Part shown: piece after piece, positions 7,111 to 15,707 of the stretch
Position numbering within the stretch: the stretch's first letter is position 1
Layout: every line of letters starts with the position of its first letter
Assembly: GCF_024199795.1 (NCBI RefSeq)
Contig: NZ_JANADK010000001.1
Location: forward strand, 2,170,001 to 2,234,000
From: Bradyrhizobium sp. CCGB01
GTDB taxonomy: Bacteria; Pseudomonadota; Alphaproteobacteria; Rhizobiales; Xanthobacteraceae
Direction: 5' to 3'
Length of the DNA: 64,000 nucleotides
The notes under the pieces: model-generated
What the model was told of the DNA's origin: nothing
The model's database searches: none
Seen by the model: only the letters and a program-made list of their open reading frames with translations
Made by a program: the position numbers and the translations under genes

Positions 7111-8004
7111 TCAGGCCGCGAAGCGGATCTGGCCGGCCGGCGAGGGGTCGTAGCCGGTCAGCTCCTCGGCGCGCTGCCGCAGCCGTCTTTCGCTGAGGAA
7201 CCGGATCAGGGCCTGCATCGGCGGGCGGAAATAGCTGCGCTGCCGCATTGCGAGATCGAGGTTCTCCCAGACCAGCGGCACGAAATCGAGCCCGGCCGAG
7301 CGCGCCGCCGCCCGCGTCGCGATTCCGCAATCGGCTTGTCCCGCGCGGACGATCTCGGCGAGATCCGGCCCGGTGAGGGCCGACGTCTCGACCCGGCGCA
7401 GATCGCGCGTCGAGGCGCCGGCGCGCTGGAGCAGCACGTCGAGCAGCATCTGCGCACCTGTGCCCTGTTGTCGCATCGCCATCCTGACACCGAGCGCAAG
7501 CACGTCGGAGAGGCCGCGCAGCCGTTTCGGATTGCCCGGCGGTAGCACGAGACCTTGCTCGCGGCGCACGAAGGCGACCAGCACCGCATCGTGCAGGTCC
7601 GGAGCGTCACGCAGCGCCGTCGCACTGGCGTCGGAGGCAAGACTGCCGTCGGCGTCGAGGCCGTGGAAGTGCACCGCCACCGCCATCACCTCGTCGCGTT
7701 GCAGGCGCTCGAGCCCGCGCGCGCTGCCCTCGCTCATCGATCCCAGGCCCGAGCCGGATTCACGCAGGCTCCAGTCCAAAAGCTCGTCCTGGCTGCCGCC
7801 CACGACTGGCGGCGGCTCCGCGGTCAGCATGCCGGCCGGACGCGCCATTCCCGACAGCACCCAGAGGTCGAGTTCGTGCCGCGGGAAGAGCCACTTCCCG
7901 GTCACCTTGGTGCAGGGGATCGCACCGGTGGTGACGAGTTCGTAGAGCTTGCGTTCGCCGAGCCGAAGATAGTCGGCGGCTTCGCTGGTCGTCAGGAATT
8001 CCAT
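7111..8004 (-). CDS. HTH regulator with PBP-like molybdate/tungstate-type sensor domain
   Basis: 297 residues. Residues 1-50 are an excisionase/MerR-like winged helix (LTTSEAADYLRLGERKLYEL, then IPCTKVTGKWLFPRHELDLW). Residues about 95-285 form a PBP_like domain of the kind fused to molybdopterin proteins, with AMRQQGTGAQMLLDVLL, a counterpart of NRNQGAGTRILIDRLL in the MoeA fusion at 10299. Proteins of this architecture are annotated as regulators of molybdate or tungstate uptake; direct ligand data are lacking. It is divergent from tupA, 298 bases apart, which suggests it controls tupA and the moeA-like genes. No signal peptide, so it acts in the cytoplasm. Confidence 0.82.
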   Translation of the reverse strand: MEFLTTSEAADYLRLGERKLYELVTTGAIPCTKVTGKWLFPRHELDLWVLSGMARPAGMLTAEPPPVVGGSQDELLDWSLRESGSGLGSMSEGSARGLERLQRDEVMAVAVHFHGLDADGSLASDASATALRDAPDLHDAVLVAFVRREQGLVLPPGNPKRLRGLSDVLALGVRMAMRQQGTGAQMLLDVLLQRAGASTRDLRRVETSALTGPDLAEIVRAGQADCGIATRAAARSAGLDFVPLVWENLDLAMRQRSYFRPPMQALIRFLSERRLRQRAEELTGYDPSPAGQIRFAA

Positions 8005-8006
8005 CC

Positions 8007-8020
8007 TGCATTCCTATGCA
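8007..8020. promoter_or_regulatory. palindrome upstream of the HTH-PBP regulator
   Basis: TGCAT-TCCT-ATGCA, a perfect 5-bp dyad, lies 3 bases upstream of the regulator start codon in the 298-base divergent region with tupA. It could be an autoregulatory operator. The rest of this region (8021-8302) holds no gene I can support; it must contain the promoter of tupA. Confidence 0.35.
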
Positions 8021-8302
8021 AATTCTTGCTTCTTTTTGACGATCGACGCAGGTGGAATTCTGCATTTCAATTTGTGTCCGCCGGAACCATGCCCGATCAT
8101 CTCGCTGCTTTGCAACACATCCTCTCGCGCGATTTTTGCTTTGGTGAATGATCTCGAAGCGCTCGCGAGATGCGGGCCTTGCAGTCGTCGCTCGCCGCAT
8201 TGCCGAAATGTCCCGAGTGGCGAGCGCAATGAGCAAAGGCGTCACGAGTGCGGCGCAATCGATCATCATCATGATCGCGTCATAACCAATGGGAACCCGA
8301 TC

Positions 8303-9136
8303 ATGGTCGTCCGCCGCCTGTCCGTTGCACTCGCGCTTCTCTGCGGCCTCGCCGCGGGCGTCGCGGCGTCATCCGCGGAGGACCGCGCGATCGTGCTGGC
8401 CTCGACCACTGCGACACAGGAGTCCGGCCTGCTCGATTATCTGCTGCCGATCTTCCGCGAGAAGACCGGCATCGACGTGACGGTGATCGCGCGGCGCGCC
8501 GATGAAGTGCTCGACGGGGCGCGACGGGGCGAAGTCGACGTCGTGCTGATGCACGCGCGGCCGCAGGAGGAGAAGTTCGTCGCCGACGGGTTTGGCGTGA
8601 AGCGCTTCGACGTGATGTACAACGACTATGTGCTGATCGGGCCGAAGAGCGATCCCGCCGCCGTGAAGGGCAAGGACATCGCCACCGCGCTTAAGATGAT
8701 CGAGGCCAAGGGCACGCCGTTCGTGACGCGCGGCGATCGGTCGGGCACCCATGCCGCGGAGCTCGCGCTCTGGATCGTCGCCGGTATCGATATCGCCGCT
8801 GCCAAGGGCGCATGGTATCGCGAAGCCAAGCAGGGCATGGACGCAGCCCTCGACGCGGCGCGCACGGCGAACGCCTATGTGCTGTCCGACCGTGGCAGCT
8901 GGATCGCCTTCAGGGATCGCGGCGATCTCGACATCGTCGTCGAAGGCGACAAGCGGCTGCTCAATCAGTACGGCGCGATGCTGGTGAACCCGGAAAGATT
9001 TCCGAACGTGAAGAAGGAGCTGGGTCAGACCTTCATCGACTGGCTGATCTCGCCGGAAGGGCAGGCGGCGATCGCCGGCTACAAGGTCGACGGCGAGCAG
9101 CTGTTCTTCCCCAATGCGGGCAAGTCCGGCGGCTGA
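8303..9136 (+). CDS. tupA: tungstate-type ABC substrate-binding protein (TupA-like)
   Basis: About 277 residues. Signal peptide (SVALALLCGLAAGVAASSA), then AIVLASTTATQESGLLDYLL, the TupA/WtpA-like oxyanion-binding loop, and FVTRGDRSGTHAAELALW, the second family motif. TupA proteins bind tungstate, some also molybdate, in the periplasm and deliver it to TupBC. No tupB or tupC follows; instead the gene is followed closely by two MoeA-family genes, tying it to cofactor insertion. The start at ATG 8303 gives a normal signal peptide; the frame is open upstream but without signal-like sequence. Metal preference is inferred from the family. Confidence 0.88.
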   Translation: MVVRRLSVALALLCGLAAGVAASSAEDRAIVLASTTATQESGLLDYLLPIFREKTGIDVTVIARRADEVLDGARRGEVDVVLMHARPQEEKFVADGFGVKRFDVMYNDYVLIGPKSDPAAVKGKDIATALKMIEAKGTPFVTRGDRSGTHAAELALWIVAGIDIAAAKGAWYREAKQGMDAALDAARTANAYVLSDRGSWIAFRDRGDLDIVVEGDKRLLNQYGAMLVNPERFPNVKKELGQTFIDWLISPEGQAAIAGYKVDGEQLFFPNAGKSGG

Positions 9137-9190
9137 CCTTCGCATCGGCGGCGGTTGCCAAACCGGACGATGCATGGTCCATCATGGCGC

Positions 9191-10297
9191 ATGACCCAGC
9201 GCCTGCCGCCATCATTGACGCCGCTCGACACTGCGCTCGCTGCGTTGCTGCGAGGCGTAGATCCGACAGCGGCGATCGAGTTGCCCCTGGCCGAGGCTGC
9301 CGGCTGCATCGCGGCAGGGACGCCGCTCCTTGCGGCGTCTCCGCCGCGCGACATCGCCGCTGCGGATGGCTGGGCGCTCTGCGCCAACGATCTTGTCGGT
9401 GCGTCCGCCTATTCGCCGCTGCCGCTGACAACACCGCCGGTCTGGGTCGACGCCGGCGACGCGATGCCGCCGGGATGTGATTGCGTGCTCGATGCCGGCA
9501 CAGTCGAGGTGTCGGGTCCACTCGCCCAGGTGCTGGCGGAGGGCGTCCCCGGACAGGGCGTCAGGCGCGCCGGAAGCGACATCGCCGGGCGCGCGCCTGC
9601 CGTGGCGGAAGGGCATCTGATCAATCCTGCCACTCTGCTGCTCGCGCGCTCCGCCGGTGTTGAAAGCCTGAGCGTACGACAGCCGCGGCTGTGCATCGTC
9701 AACGTGCCGGGCGCCACCGCGACGATGCACATGATTGCAGAGATCGCGCGCGCAGCAGGGCTGCATGTGCACACGCGTGAAGCTGCCGTGCGAGATGCGG
9801 CATCGATCGCGGAGGCATTCGGCGATCTCTCCTGCGATCTCGTCGTGACGATCGGCGGCAGCGGCGTCGGTCGCAAGGATGCCGCCGTCAGCGCGCTGGC
9901 CCAGCATGGCGACGTGCTCGCCCATGGCCTCGCCCTCCAGCCCGGCCGCACCGCCGCGGTCGGGCGGCTCGGAAAGGTTCCCGTCGTCGCCTTGCCCGGC
10001 TCGCCCGATCATGCGCTCGGGGCCTGGCTCGCGCTCGTGCTTCCGCTCGTCGACCGTCTGTCGGCGCGGCAGCTGCGCCGGCGCATGACCTTGCCGCTTG
10101 CGCGAAAAATCGCATCCAGCGTCGGCGTCGCCGAAATCGCCCTGCTGGCCGAGGAACATCATGCCTGGCTCCCGCTTGCGGTGGGGGAATGGCCGCTTCA
10201 CGCAATTGTCCGCGCCGATGCATGGCTGATCGTTCCCGCCAGCCACGAGGGATTTGCGGCAGGGACGCCGGTGGATGCCTATCTGATGCGGGAATGA
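9191..10297 (+). CDS. divergent MoeA-like molybdopterin protein
   Basis: About 368 residues with MoeA domain order but weak motifs. AADGWAL replaces the usual VDGYA, VDAGDAMPPGCDCVLD corresponds to the TGAPMPxGADAVV region, GVRRAGSDIAG to the NVRPxGxDI loop, and VVTIGGSGVGRKDAA to the GGVSxGxxD active-site motif (here Gly-Gly-Ser-Gly). MoeA inserts molybdenum or tungsten into adenylylated molybdopterin in the cytoplasm. Because key residues differ, it may be regulatory or metal-specific rather than a full catalyst. It ends 1 base before the moeA-PBP fusion starts, so the two are co-transcribed with tupA. Confidence 0.8.
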   Translation: MTQRLPPSLTPLDTALAALLRGVDPTAAIELPLAEAAGCIAAGTPLLAASPPRDIAAADGWALCANDLVGASAYSPLPLTTPPVWVDAGDAMPPGCDCVLDAGTVEVSGPLAQVLAEGVPGQGVRRAGSDIAGRAPAVAEGHLINPATLLLARSAGVESLSVRQPRLCIVNVPGATATMHMIAEIARAAGLHVHTREAAVRDAASIAEAFGDLSCDLVVTIGGSGVGRKDAAVSALAQHGDVLAHGLALQPGRTAAVGRLGKVPVVALPGSPDHALGAWLALVLPLVDRLSARQLRRRMTLPLARKIASSVGVAEIALLAEEHHAWLPLAVGEWPLHAIVRADAWLIVPASHEGFAAGTPVDAYLMRE

Positions 10298-10298
10298 T

Positions 10299-12260
10299 AT
10301 GGGTTTGGGCATGACAACGATCCCGCAATCGCAAGACCGCAGCGCATTCGAGCAGGAGCAGTTCCTCAAGATCCTCTCGCGTGAGGAAGCCCTGGCGCGT
10401 TTCGAGGCGGCCCTGTTCCCGCGCGCGCTGCCGGGCGAAACGCGCAAGCTCGGTGCAGCACTCGGCGCGGCGCTCGCCGAAGACGTCACTGCGCCGATGG
10501 ACGTTCCCCCGTTCGACCGGTCGAATGTCGACGGCTTTGCCGTGCGCTCGGCGGACCTTGCCGCGGCCGGCGAAAGCGCACCTGTTCGCCTTGCACTGAA
10601 TGGCGAGATCATCCACTGCGGCACTGCGCCCAAGCTGCAAGTAGCAGTGGGGACCGCAACGCCGATCGCGACCGGCGGCCCGTTGCCCCGTGGCGCTGAT
10701 GCCGTCGTCATGGTCGAGCACACCCAGCTTGCCGGCTCCGATGCGATCGAAGTCCGGCGTGGCGTCTCGCCGGGACAGTTCGTGTCCTATGCCGGATCCG
10801 ACATCGCGCGCGGCGAGGCGCTGCTGCGCGCCGGCACGATCATTGGCTCGCGCGAGATCGGCATGCTGGCGGCTTGCGGCCTCGCCGAGGTGCAAGTCGC
10901 GCGCAGGCCGCGTGTTGCCGTGATCTCCACCGGTGACGAACTGGTTCAGCCCGGCGAGGCGCTCGCGCCGGCTGCGATCTACGACACCAACGGCGCCATC
11001 GTCGCGGCTGCGATCGACGAGAACGGCGGCGGGGCGGTTTTCCTCGGCGCCATTCCCGACGATGAGGCAAAGCTCGAAGCCGCCATGCGCGCTGCGCTGG
11101 CCGAATCCGACATGCTGGTGCTCTCGGGCGGCACGTCGAAAGGCGCCGGCGACCTGTCGCACCGCATCATCGGCCGGCTCGGCGAGCCCGGGATCATCGC
11201 GCATGGCGTTGCGCTCAAGCCCGGCAAGCCGCTGTGCCTTGCGGTGTGCGACGGCAAGCCGGTGGTGATCCTGCCGGGCTTTCCGACCTCGGCGATGTTC
11301 ACTTTTCACGACATGATCGTGCCGGTGCTGCGCAGGATGGCCGGGCTGCCGCCGCGCTCCGACGCCAAGGTCAACGTAACAGTACCGGTGCGCATCGCCT
11401 CCGAGCTCGGCCGCACAGAATTCGTCATGGTCTCGCTGGTCGAGGGCAAAGACGGCCTGATCGCCTATCCCTCCGGCAAGGGCTCGGGCGCGATCACGTC
11501 CTTCGCGCAGGCCGACGGTTTCCTGCGCATCGACGCGCTCGCCGACCAGGTGCCGGCCGGGACCGATACCGAGGTGACGCTGTTCACGCCGCATGTGCGC
11601 GTGCCCGATCTCGTCATTGTCGGCAGCCATTGCACCGGTCTCGATCTCGTCACCGCACAGCTTGCGCATGCCGGCCTCACCGTACGCTCGATCGCCGTCG
11701 GCAGTCTCGGTGGGCTTGCGGTGGCGCGGCGCGGCGAATGCGATCTCGCGCCGATCCATCTGTTCGACGACAAGAGCGAGACCTACAACACGCCGTATCT
11801 CGTCGACGGTCTCGAGCTCGTGGCGGGCTGGCGGCGGATGCAGGGCATCGTGTTCCGCAAGGGCGACAAGCGGTTCGAAGGCCACGGCGCCAAGGACGCC
11901 GTCGCCGCGGCGCTGTCCGATCCCACCTGCATCATGGTCAACCGCAACCAGGGCGCCGGCACGCGCATCCTGATCGACCGGCTGCTCGGCGGCGCGCGTC
12001 CGGAAGGCTATTGGAACCAGCCGCGTTCGCACAACGCCGTTGCCGCGGCCGTCGCACAGCACCGCGCCGACTGGGGCATGACCATTGCGCCGGTCGCCCA
12101 TGCGGTCGGCCTCGGTTTCATTCCGCTCGCGGAAGAGCATTATGACTTCGCGCTGGTGACAGCGCGCAAGCAGCGGCCGGCGGTGCAAGCTTTTCTCGAC
12201 GCACTCGGCTCGGACGAGGCGCGCGCGGCGCTGGAGCGGGCCGGTTTCCGGCCTGCATAG
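10299..12260 (+). CDS. MoeA fused to a PBP-like domain
   Basis: 653 residues. Residues about 20-430 are a full MoeA: FDRSNVDGFAVRS, ATGGPLPRGADAVVMVEHTQ, YAGSDIARGE, AVISTGDELV, LVLSGGTSKGAGD and LPGFPTSAMFTFHD. Residues about 435-650 are a PBP_like domain (DLVIVGSHCTGLDLVTAQLA, NRNQGAGTRILIDRLL). MoeA makes molybdenum cofactor from adenylylated molybdopterin plus oxyanion; the extra domain may bind the metal oxyanion or cofactor and gate insertion, which is inference. The ATG at 10299 or the in-frame ATG at 10311 could start translation. The same PBP-like family occurs in the regulator at 7111-8004, linking sensor and enzyme. Confidence 0.9.
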   Translation: MGLGMTTIPQSQDRSAFEQEQFLKILSREEALARFEAALFPRALPGETRKLGAALGAALAEDVTAPMDVPPFDRSNVDGFAVRSADLAAAGESAPVRLALNGEIIHCGTAPKLQVAVGTATPIATGGPLPRGADAVVMVEHTQLAGSDAIEVRRGVSPGQFVSYAGSDIARGEALLRAGTIIGSREIGMLAACGLAEVQVARRPRVAVISTGDELVQPGEALAPAAIYDTNGAIVAAAIDENGGGAVFLGAIPDDEAKLEAAMRAALAESDMLVLSGGTSKGAGDLSHRIIGRLGEPGIIAHGVALKPGKPLCLAVCDGKPVVILPGFPTSAMFTFHDMIVPVLRRMAGLPPRSDAKVNVTVPVRIASELGRTEFVMVSLVEGKDGLIAYPSGKGSGAITSFAQADGFLRIDALADQVPAGTDTEVTLFTPHVRVPDLVIVGSHCTGLDLVTAQLAHAGLTVRSIAVGSLGGLAVARRGECDLAPIHLFDDKSETYNTPYLVDGLELVAGWRRMQGIVFRKGDKRFEGHGAKDAVAAALSDPTCIMVNRNQGAGTRILIDRLLGGARPEGYWNQPRSHNAVAAAVAQHRADWGMTIAPVAHAVGLGFIPLAEEHYDFALVTARKQRPAVQAFLDALGSDEARAALERAGFRPA

Positions 12261-12313
12261 CGTAGACGACGACGCGGCATTCAAGTCGCGCGGTAAATTG
12301 GGTGGGGGACACG

Positions 12314-13444
12314 ATGGCGAGGCCGCTTTCGGTTGCGATCGTCGGTGCCGGCATGGGTGGGCTTGCGACCGCCGCAGCGCTCAGGCGTGTCGGCGTCGAC
12401 GCGATGGTCTACGAGCAGGCCTCCCAGTTTGCCCGCATCGGCGCCGGCATCCAGATCGGCTGTAACGCCATGAAGGTGCTGCGCACGCTGGGGCTGGAAG
12501 CGCGGATGCGCGAGCACTCGTTCTATCCGCGCTCCTGGAACAACCGCAACTGGAAGAGCGGCGACATCAAGTTCGACATGATCTTTGGCGAGAGCGCGGA
12601 GGAGAAGTTCGGCGCGCCCTACCTGCTCGCCCATCGCGGCGATCTGCACGCGGCGCTGGCGAGCGTCGTGCCGGATGAGTTTGTAAGGCTCAACCACAAG
12701 CTCGTTGGCCTCGACGAGACTGGCGAGGGCGTCCGGCTGCGCTTTGCCGATGGCACGAGTACCATGGCCGACGCCGTGGTCGGCGCGGACGGCGTCCATT
12801 CGGCGGTGCGCGACATCCTGTTCGACACCGCGCCGGTCAAATTCACCGGCCGCATCGCCTATCGCACCACCTATCCCGCCGCGCTGCTTGGCGGGGAGAA
12901 GATCGACGACTGCACCAAATGGTGGGGCGAGGACCGCCACATCGTGATCTATTACGTCAAGCCTGATCGTAGCGAGGTCTATCTCGTCACCAGCCAGCCC
13001 GAGCCGGACTTCCGCATCGAGTCCTGGTCGGCGAAGGGTGACGTGCGCGATCTGCGCGCCTCGTTCGAAGGCTTTCATCCGCAGGTCGGGCAGGTGCTCG
13101 CGGCGTGCCCAGAGGTGCACAAATGGGCGATCATGGACCGCGACGCGCTGGAGTGCTGGAGCGACGGTAAGGTGACGCTGCTCGGCGATGCCTGCCACCC
13201 CATGACGCCCTACATGGCGCAAGGCGCAGCCATGGCGATCGAGGACGCCGCCGTGCTGTCGCGCTGCCTCGACGGTGTCGGCCGCGACGGCGTAGCGGAC
13301 GCATTCCGCCGCTTCGAGGCGACCCGCAAGCCGCGTACCACGCGTGTGCAGGAGACCTCGCGTGCCAACATCTGGCTGAAGGAGCGGACCGATACGAGCT
13401 GGGTCTACGGCTACGACGCCTGGACCGTGCCGCTGGCGGCTTGA
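12314..13444 (+). CDS. FAD-dependent aromatic monooxygenase (salicylate/6-hydroxynicotinate hydroxylase-like)
   Basis: About 376 residues, class A flavin monooxygenase. GAGMGGLATAAALRRVG is the FAD Rossmann motif near residue 10, DAVVGADGVHSAVR the DG motif, and LLGDACHPMTPYMAQGAAMA the GD motif that binds FAD ribityl. The C-terminal YGYDAWTVPL resembles 6-hydroxynicotinate 3-monooxygenase (NicC) and related hydroxylases; salicylate hydroxylase is an alternative. It needs NAD(P)H and oxygen. It sits between the tupA-moeA genes and the converging mobA gene with only 6 bases to mobA's end. Nicotinate hydroxylation upstream of NicC uses a molybdenum enzyme, so the neighbourhood may be meaningful, but no such enzyme is present here. 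Confidence 0.85.
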   Translation: MARPLSVAIVGAGMGGLATAAALRRVGVDAMVYEQASQFARIGAGIQIGCNAMKVLRTLGLEARMREHSFYPRSWNNRNWKSGDIKFDMIFGESAEEKFGAPYLLAHRGDLHAALASVVPDEFVRLNHKLVGLDETGEGVRLRFADGTSTMADAVVGADGVHSAVRDILFDTAPVKFTGRIAYRTTYPAALLGGEKIDDCTKWWGEDRHIVIYYVKPDRSEVYLVTSQPEPDFRIESWSAKGDVRDLRASFEGFHPQVGQVLAACPEVHKWAIMDRDALECWSDGKVTLLGDACHPMTPYMAQGAAMAIEDAAVLSRCLDGVGRDGVADAFRRFEATRKPRTTRVQETSRANIWLKERTDTSWVYGYDAWTVPLAA

Positions 13445-13450
13445 GCCTGA

Positions 13451-14083
13451 TTAAGACGCCGCATCCAGCGCGGCGAGCCGCTCGGCTTCGGCGATATCCT
13501 CGACCGTGTTGGCATTGAAGAACGGATCGAGCGGCTCGGCCGGCCATGTCACCGTCGCCAGCGGGTAGCGCGCGGTCCAGCGGTCGATCTTGCGGAGGTC
13601 CTCGACGACCAGCGCGTGGCGCAGCTCGTTACGCAAGCCGACGCGCCAGAGCCCGATCACCGGATGCGACTGGTCGCCCGATGCGGCGACCGCGAGCTGG
13701 GCGTTTTCCCGCTCGCGGGCTTCATGCAGGCGCGCCACGAGGTCCCGCGGCAGGAACGGGCAGTCGCCTGCGGCGCTCAGCACCCATTCGATGTCAGGCC
13801 GGTTCGCCGCTGTCCAGTCGAGCGCGGCGAGAATGCCGGCGAGCGGGCCGGGAAAGCCGGGTACTTCGTCGGCGACGACCTGCAAGCCGAACGGGGCGAA
13901 GCGCGCGGGATCGCCGTTGGCGTTGAGGATCAGTCCGCTGCACTGGGGGGAGAGGCGCGCGATTACGCGCTCCAGGATGGTGCGGCCGCCGATGGTCCGC
14001 ATCGGCTTGTCGCCGCCGCCCATGCGCCGCGCCAGGCCGCCGGCGAGCAGCACGCCTTGCGTGGCCGGAATTTCAGTCGTCAC
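13451..14083 (-). CDS. mobA: molybdenum cofactor guanylyltransferase MobA
   Basis: About 210 residues from a GTG at 14083, the usual size. The nucleotidyltransferase start [19 protein letters not shown] is complete, with [22 protein letters not shown] and [12 protein letters not shown] (metal-binding Asp) following. MobA joins GMP from GTP to molybdopterin, making the MGD form needed by formate dehydrogenase. I chose the GTG that overlaps the last 11 bases of fdhD; the open frame continues to 14128 but adds only residues unlike MobA. Co-transcribed with fdhD. Cytoplasmic. Confidence 0.92.
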   Translation of the reverse strand: MTTEIPATQGVLLAGGLARRMGGGDKPMRTIGGRTILERVIARLSPQCSGLILNANGDPARFAPFGLQVVADEVPGFPGPLAGILAALDWTAANRPDIEWVLSAAGDCPFLPRDLVARLHEARERENAQLAVAASGDQSHPVIGLWRVGLRNELRHALVVEDLRKIDRWTARYPLATVTWPAEPLDPFFNANTVEDIAEAERLAALDAAS

Positions 14084-14963
14084 CACCTTCACCCTTGCGC
14101 TTGTGCTTCGCGGATTCTTCCTCGACATAAGCGAGGTCCTGGTCGTGGACGATGCGCTCCTCGCCCGCGAGCGCGATGAAGCGCTTGCCGCGCGTGCGGC
14201 CGACCAGCGTCAGTCCGACTTGTCTTGCGAGATCGACGCCCCAGGCGGTGAAGCCGGAGCGCGATACCAGGATCGGAATGCCCATGCGCACCGTCTTGAT
14301 CACCATCTCCGAGGTCAGGCGTCCCGTGGTGTAGAGGATCTTGTCGCTGGGATCGACGCCGTGGCGGTACATCCAGCCCGCGATCTTGTCGACCGCGTTG
14401 TGGCGGCCGACGTCCTCGGTGTAGCAGAGCGGCTCGCCCTCCTTGCACAGCACGCAGCCGTGGATCGCGCCGGCCTCGAGATACAGCGAGGGCATGGTGT
14501 TGATGGTCTGCGTCATCTGGTAGAGCCAGGAGGTGCGCAGCTCGGCCTTCGGCAGCGCGACGCTCTCGACCGCCTCCAGCAGGTCGCCGAAGGCGGTGCC
14601 CTGCGCGCAGCCCGAGGTCTGGGTGCGCTTCTTCAGCTTGGCTTCGAAATTGGTGTGGTGTGTGGTGCGCACCACGACCACCTGGAGGTCGTCGTCGTAT
14701 TCGACCTCGGTGACCTCGTCACTATATTTCAGCATGTTCTGGTTGAGCAGATAGCCCAGCGCCAGATATTCCGGATAGTCGCCGATCGTCATCATGGTGA
14801 CGATCTCCTGCGAATTCAGGTAGAGCGTCAGCGGCCGTTCCATCGGCACCTTGATCTCGACCCTGGCGCCGGTCTGGTCGGTCCCGGTCACGCTCTGGGT
14901 CAGGCGCGGGTCGTCCGTGTCGGGGACAATCAGGGGCACCGGGGTTTTGTCGATCTTCATCAT
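14073..14963 (-). CDS. fdhD: formate dehydrogenase accessory sulfurtransferase FdhD
   Basis: 296 residues, slightly longer than E. coli FdhD (277). FdhD passes sulfur from IscS to the molybdenum of formate dehydrogenase. Conserved parts include [77 protein letters not shown] and [13 protein letters not shown]. The usual CxxC loop reads SGCAQG around Cys119, so the second cysteine is missing; the first is the essential one in E. coli. This variant appears typical of its subgroup. It leads a two-gene operon with mobA, divergent from mobB/moeA. Confidence 0.93.
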   Translation of the reverse strand: MMKIDKTPVPLIVPDTDDPRLTQSVTGTDQTGARVEIKVPMERPLTLYLNSQEIVTMMTIGDYPEYLALGYLLNQNMLKYSDEVTEVEYDDDLQVVVVRTTHHTNFEAKLKKRTQTSGCAQGTAFGDLLEAVESVALPKAELRTSWLYQMTQTINTMPSLYLEAGAIHGCVLCKEGEPLCYTEDVGRHNAVDKIAGWMYRHGVDPSDKILYTTGRLTSEMVIKTVRMGIPILVSRSGFTAWGVDLARQVGLTLVGRTRGKRFIALAGEERIVHDQDLAYVEEESAKHKRKGEGGDD

Positions 14964-15036
14964 GGGCGCGACGTTAGCATGACATTCGGGTCAAGCCGAT
15001 ATAAGCATGGTGGGGAATAGGCGAAATGCCTCTGCT

Positions 15037-15116
15037 CGCCATTGCGAGCGTGGCGAAGCAATCGCGAGTGCCGCCGCGGAAAGACTCTGGATTGCTTCGC
15101 TGCGCTCGCAATGGCG
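15037..15116. repeat. palindromic intergenic repeat
   Basis: The arms 15037-15063 (CGCCATTGCGAGCGTGGCGA then AGCAATC) and 15090-15116 (GATTGCTTCGCTGCGCTCGC then AATGGCG) are near-perfect reverse complements around a 26-base centre. A sister copy lies at 24547-24634. The element occupies the fdhD-mobB divergent region, between promoter and mobB, and is a REP-like repeat family of rhizobia. Confidence 0.75.
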
Positions 15117-15170
15117 GGGAGGAACGATGGTTCCACCAAGGGCCATGTTGTGCGCGGAGACGGAGCTGGA

Positions 15171-15698
15171 ATGAAGGTCATCGGCCTTGCAGGCTGGAGC
15201 GGTGCGGGCAAGACCACGTTGCTGACGCGGCTGATTCCGCATTTCAACGCGCAAGGCCTGCGCGTCTCCGTCATCAAGCATGCGCATCACCAGTTCGACG
15301 TCGACGTGCCCGGCAAGGATTCCTGGCGTCACCGCGAGGCCGGCGCGGCCGAGGTGCTCGTAGCGTCGTCGAACCGCTGGGCCCTGATGCATGAATTGCG
15401 CGGCGCGGCTGAGCCTCGGCTGCCGGAACTCCTGAGCAAGCTGTCTGCCGTCGATCTCGTCGTGGTCGAAGGCTTCAAGCGCGAGCCGCACCGGAAGATC
15501 GAGGTGCATCGCGCCGCCAACGACAAGCCGCTGCTGTTTCCCGATGATCCCGGAATTGTCGGGATCGTGGCCGACATCGCCATTGAAACCCGCCTGCCGA
15601 CCGTCCATCTCGATGATATCGCGGCTGCGGCGGCATTGCTGCTGCGTGCGGCGATGCCGGTCGAAGAAGCGGTGGCAAAAAGCGCCGCGATGCGCTGA
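15171..15698 (+). CDS. mobB: molybdopterin-guanine dinucleotide biosynthesis adaptor MobB
   Basis: 175 residues with a P-loop, GLAGWSGAGKTTLLTRL, right at the N-terminus, IKHAHHQFDVDVPGKDSWRH and the Walker B-like VDLVVVEGFKREPHRKIE, all typical of MobB. MobB is a GTP-binding partner of MobA and MoeA, dispensable but helpful in MGD assembly. The ATG at 15171 places the P-loop normally; the longer frame runs back into the palindromic repeat. It is followed 9 bases later by moeA, so the two form an operon with the TusA-like gene. Confidence 0.93.
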   Translation: MKVIGLAGWSGAGKTTLLTRLIPHFNAQGLRVSVIKHAHHQFDVDVPGKDSWRHREAGAAEVLVASSNRWALMHELRGAAEPRLPELLSKLSAVDLVVVEGFKREPHRKIEVHRAANDKPLLFPDDPGIVGIVADIAIETRLPTVHLDDIAAAAALLLRAAMPVEEAVAKSAAMR

Positions 15699-15707
15699 CG
15701 AGGCACC

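Noticed and set aside
9888..12284. A 798-codon open frame on the minus strand opposite the MoeA genes
   Set aside because: It is the shadow of two well-supported MoeA-family genes on the plus strand. High GC leaves antisense frames open; its translation is rich in Arg/Asp/His with no domain.
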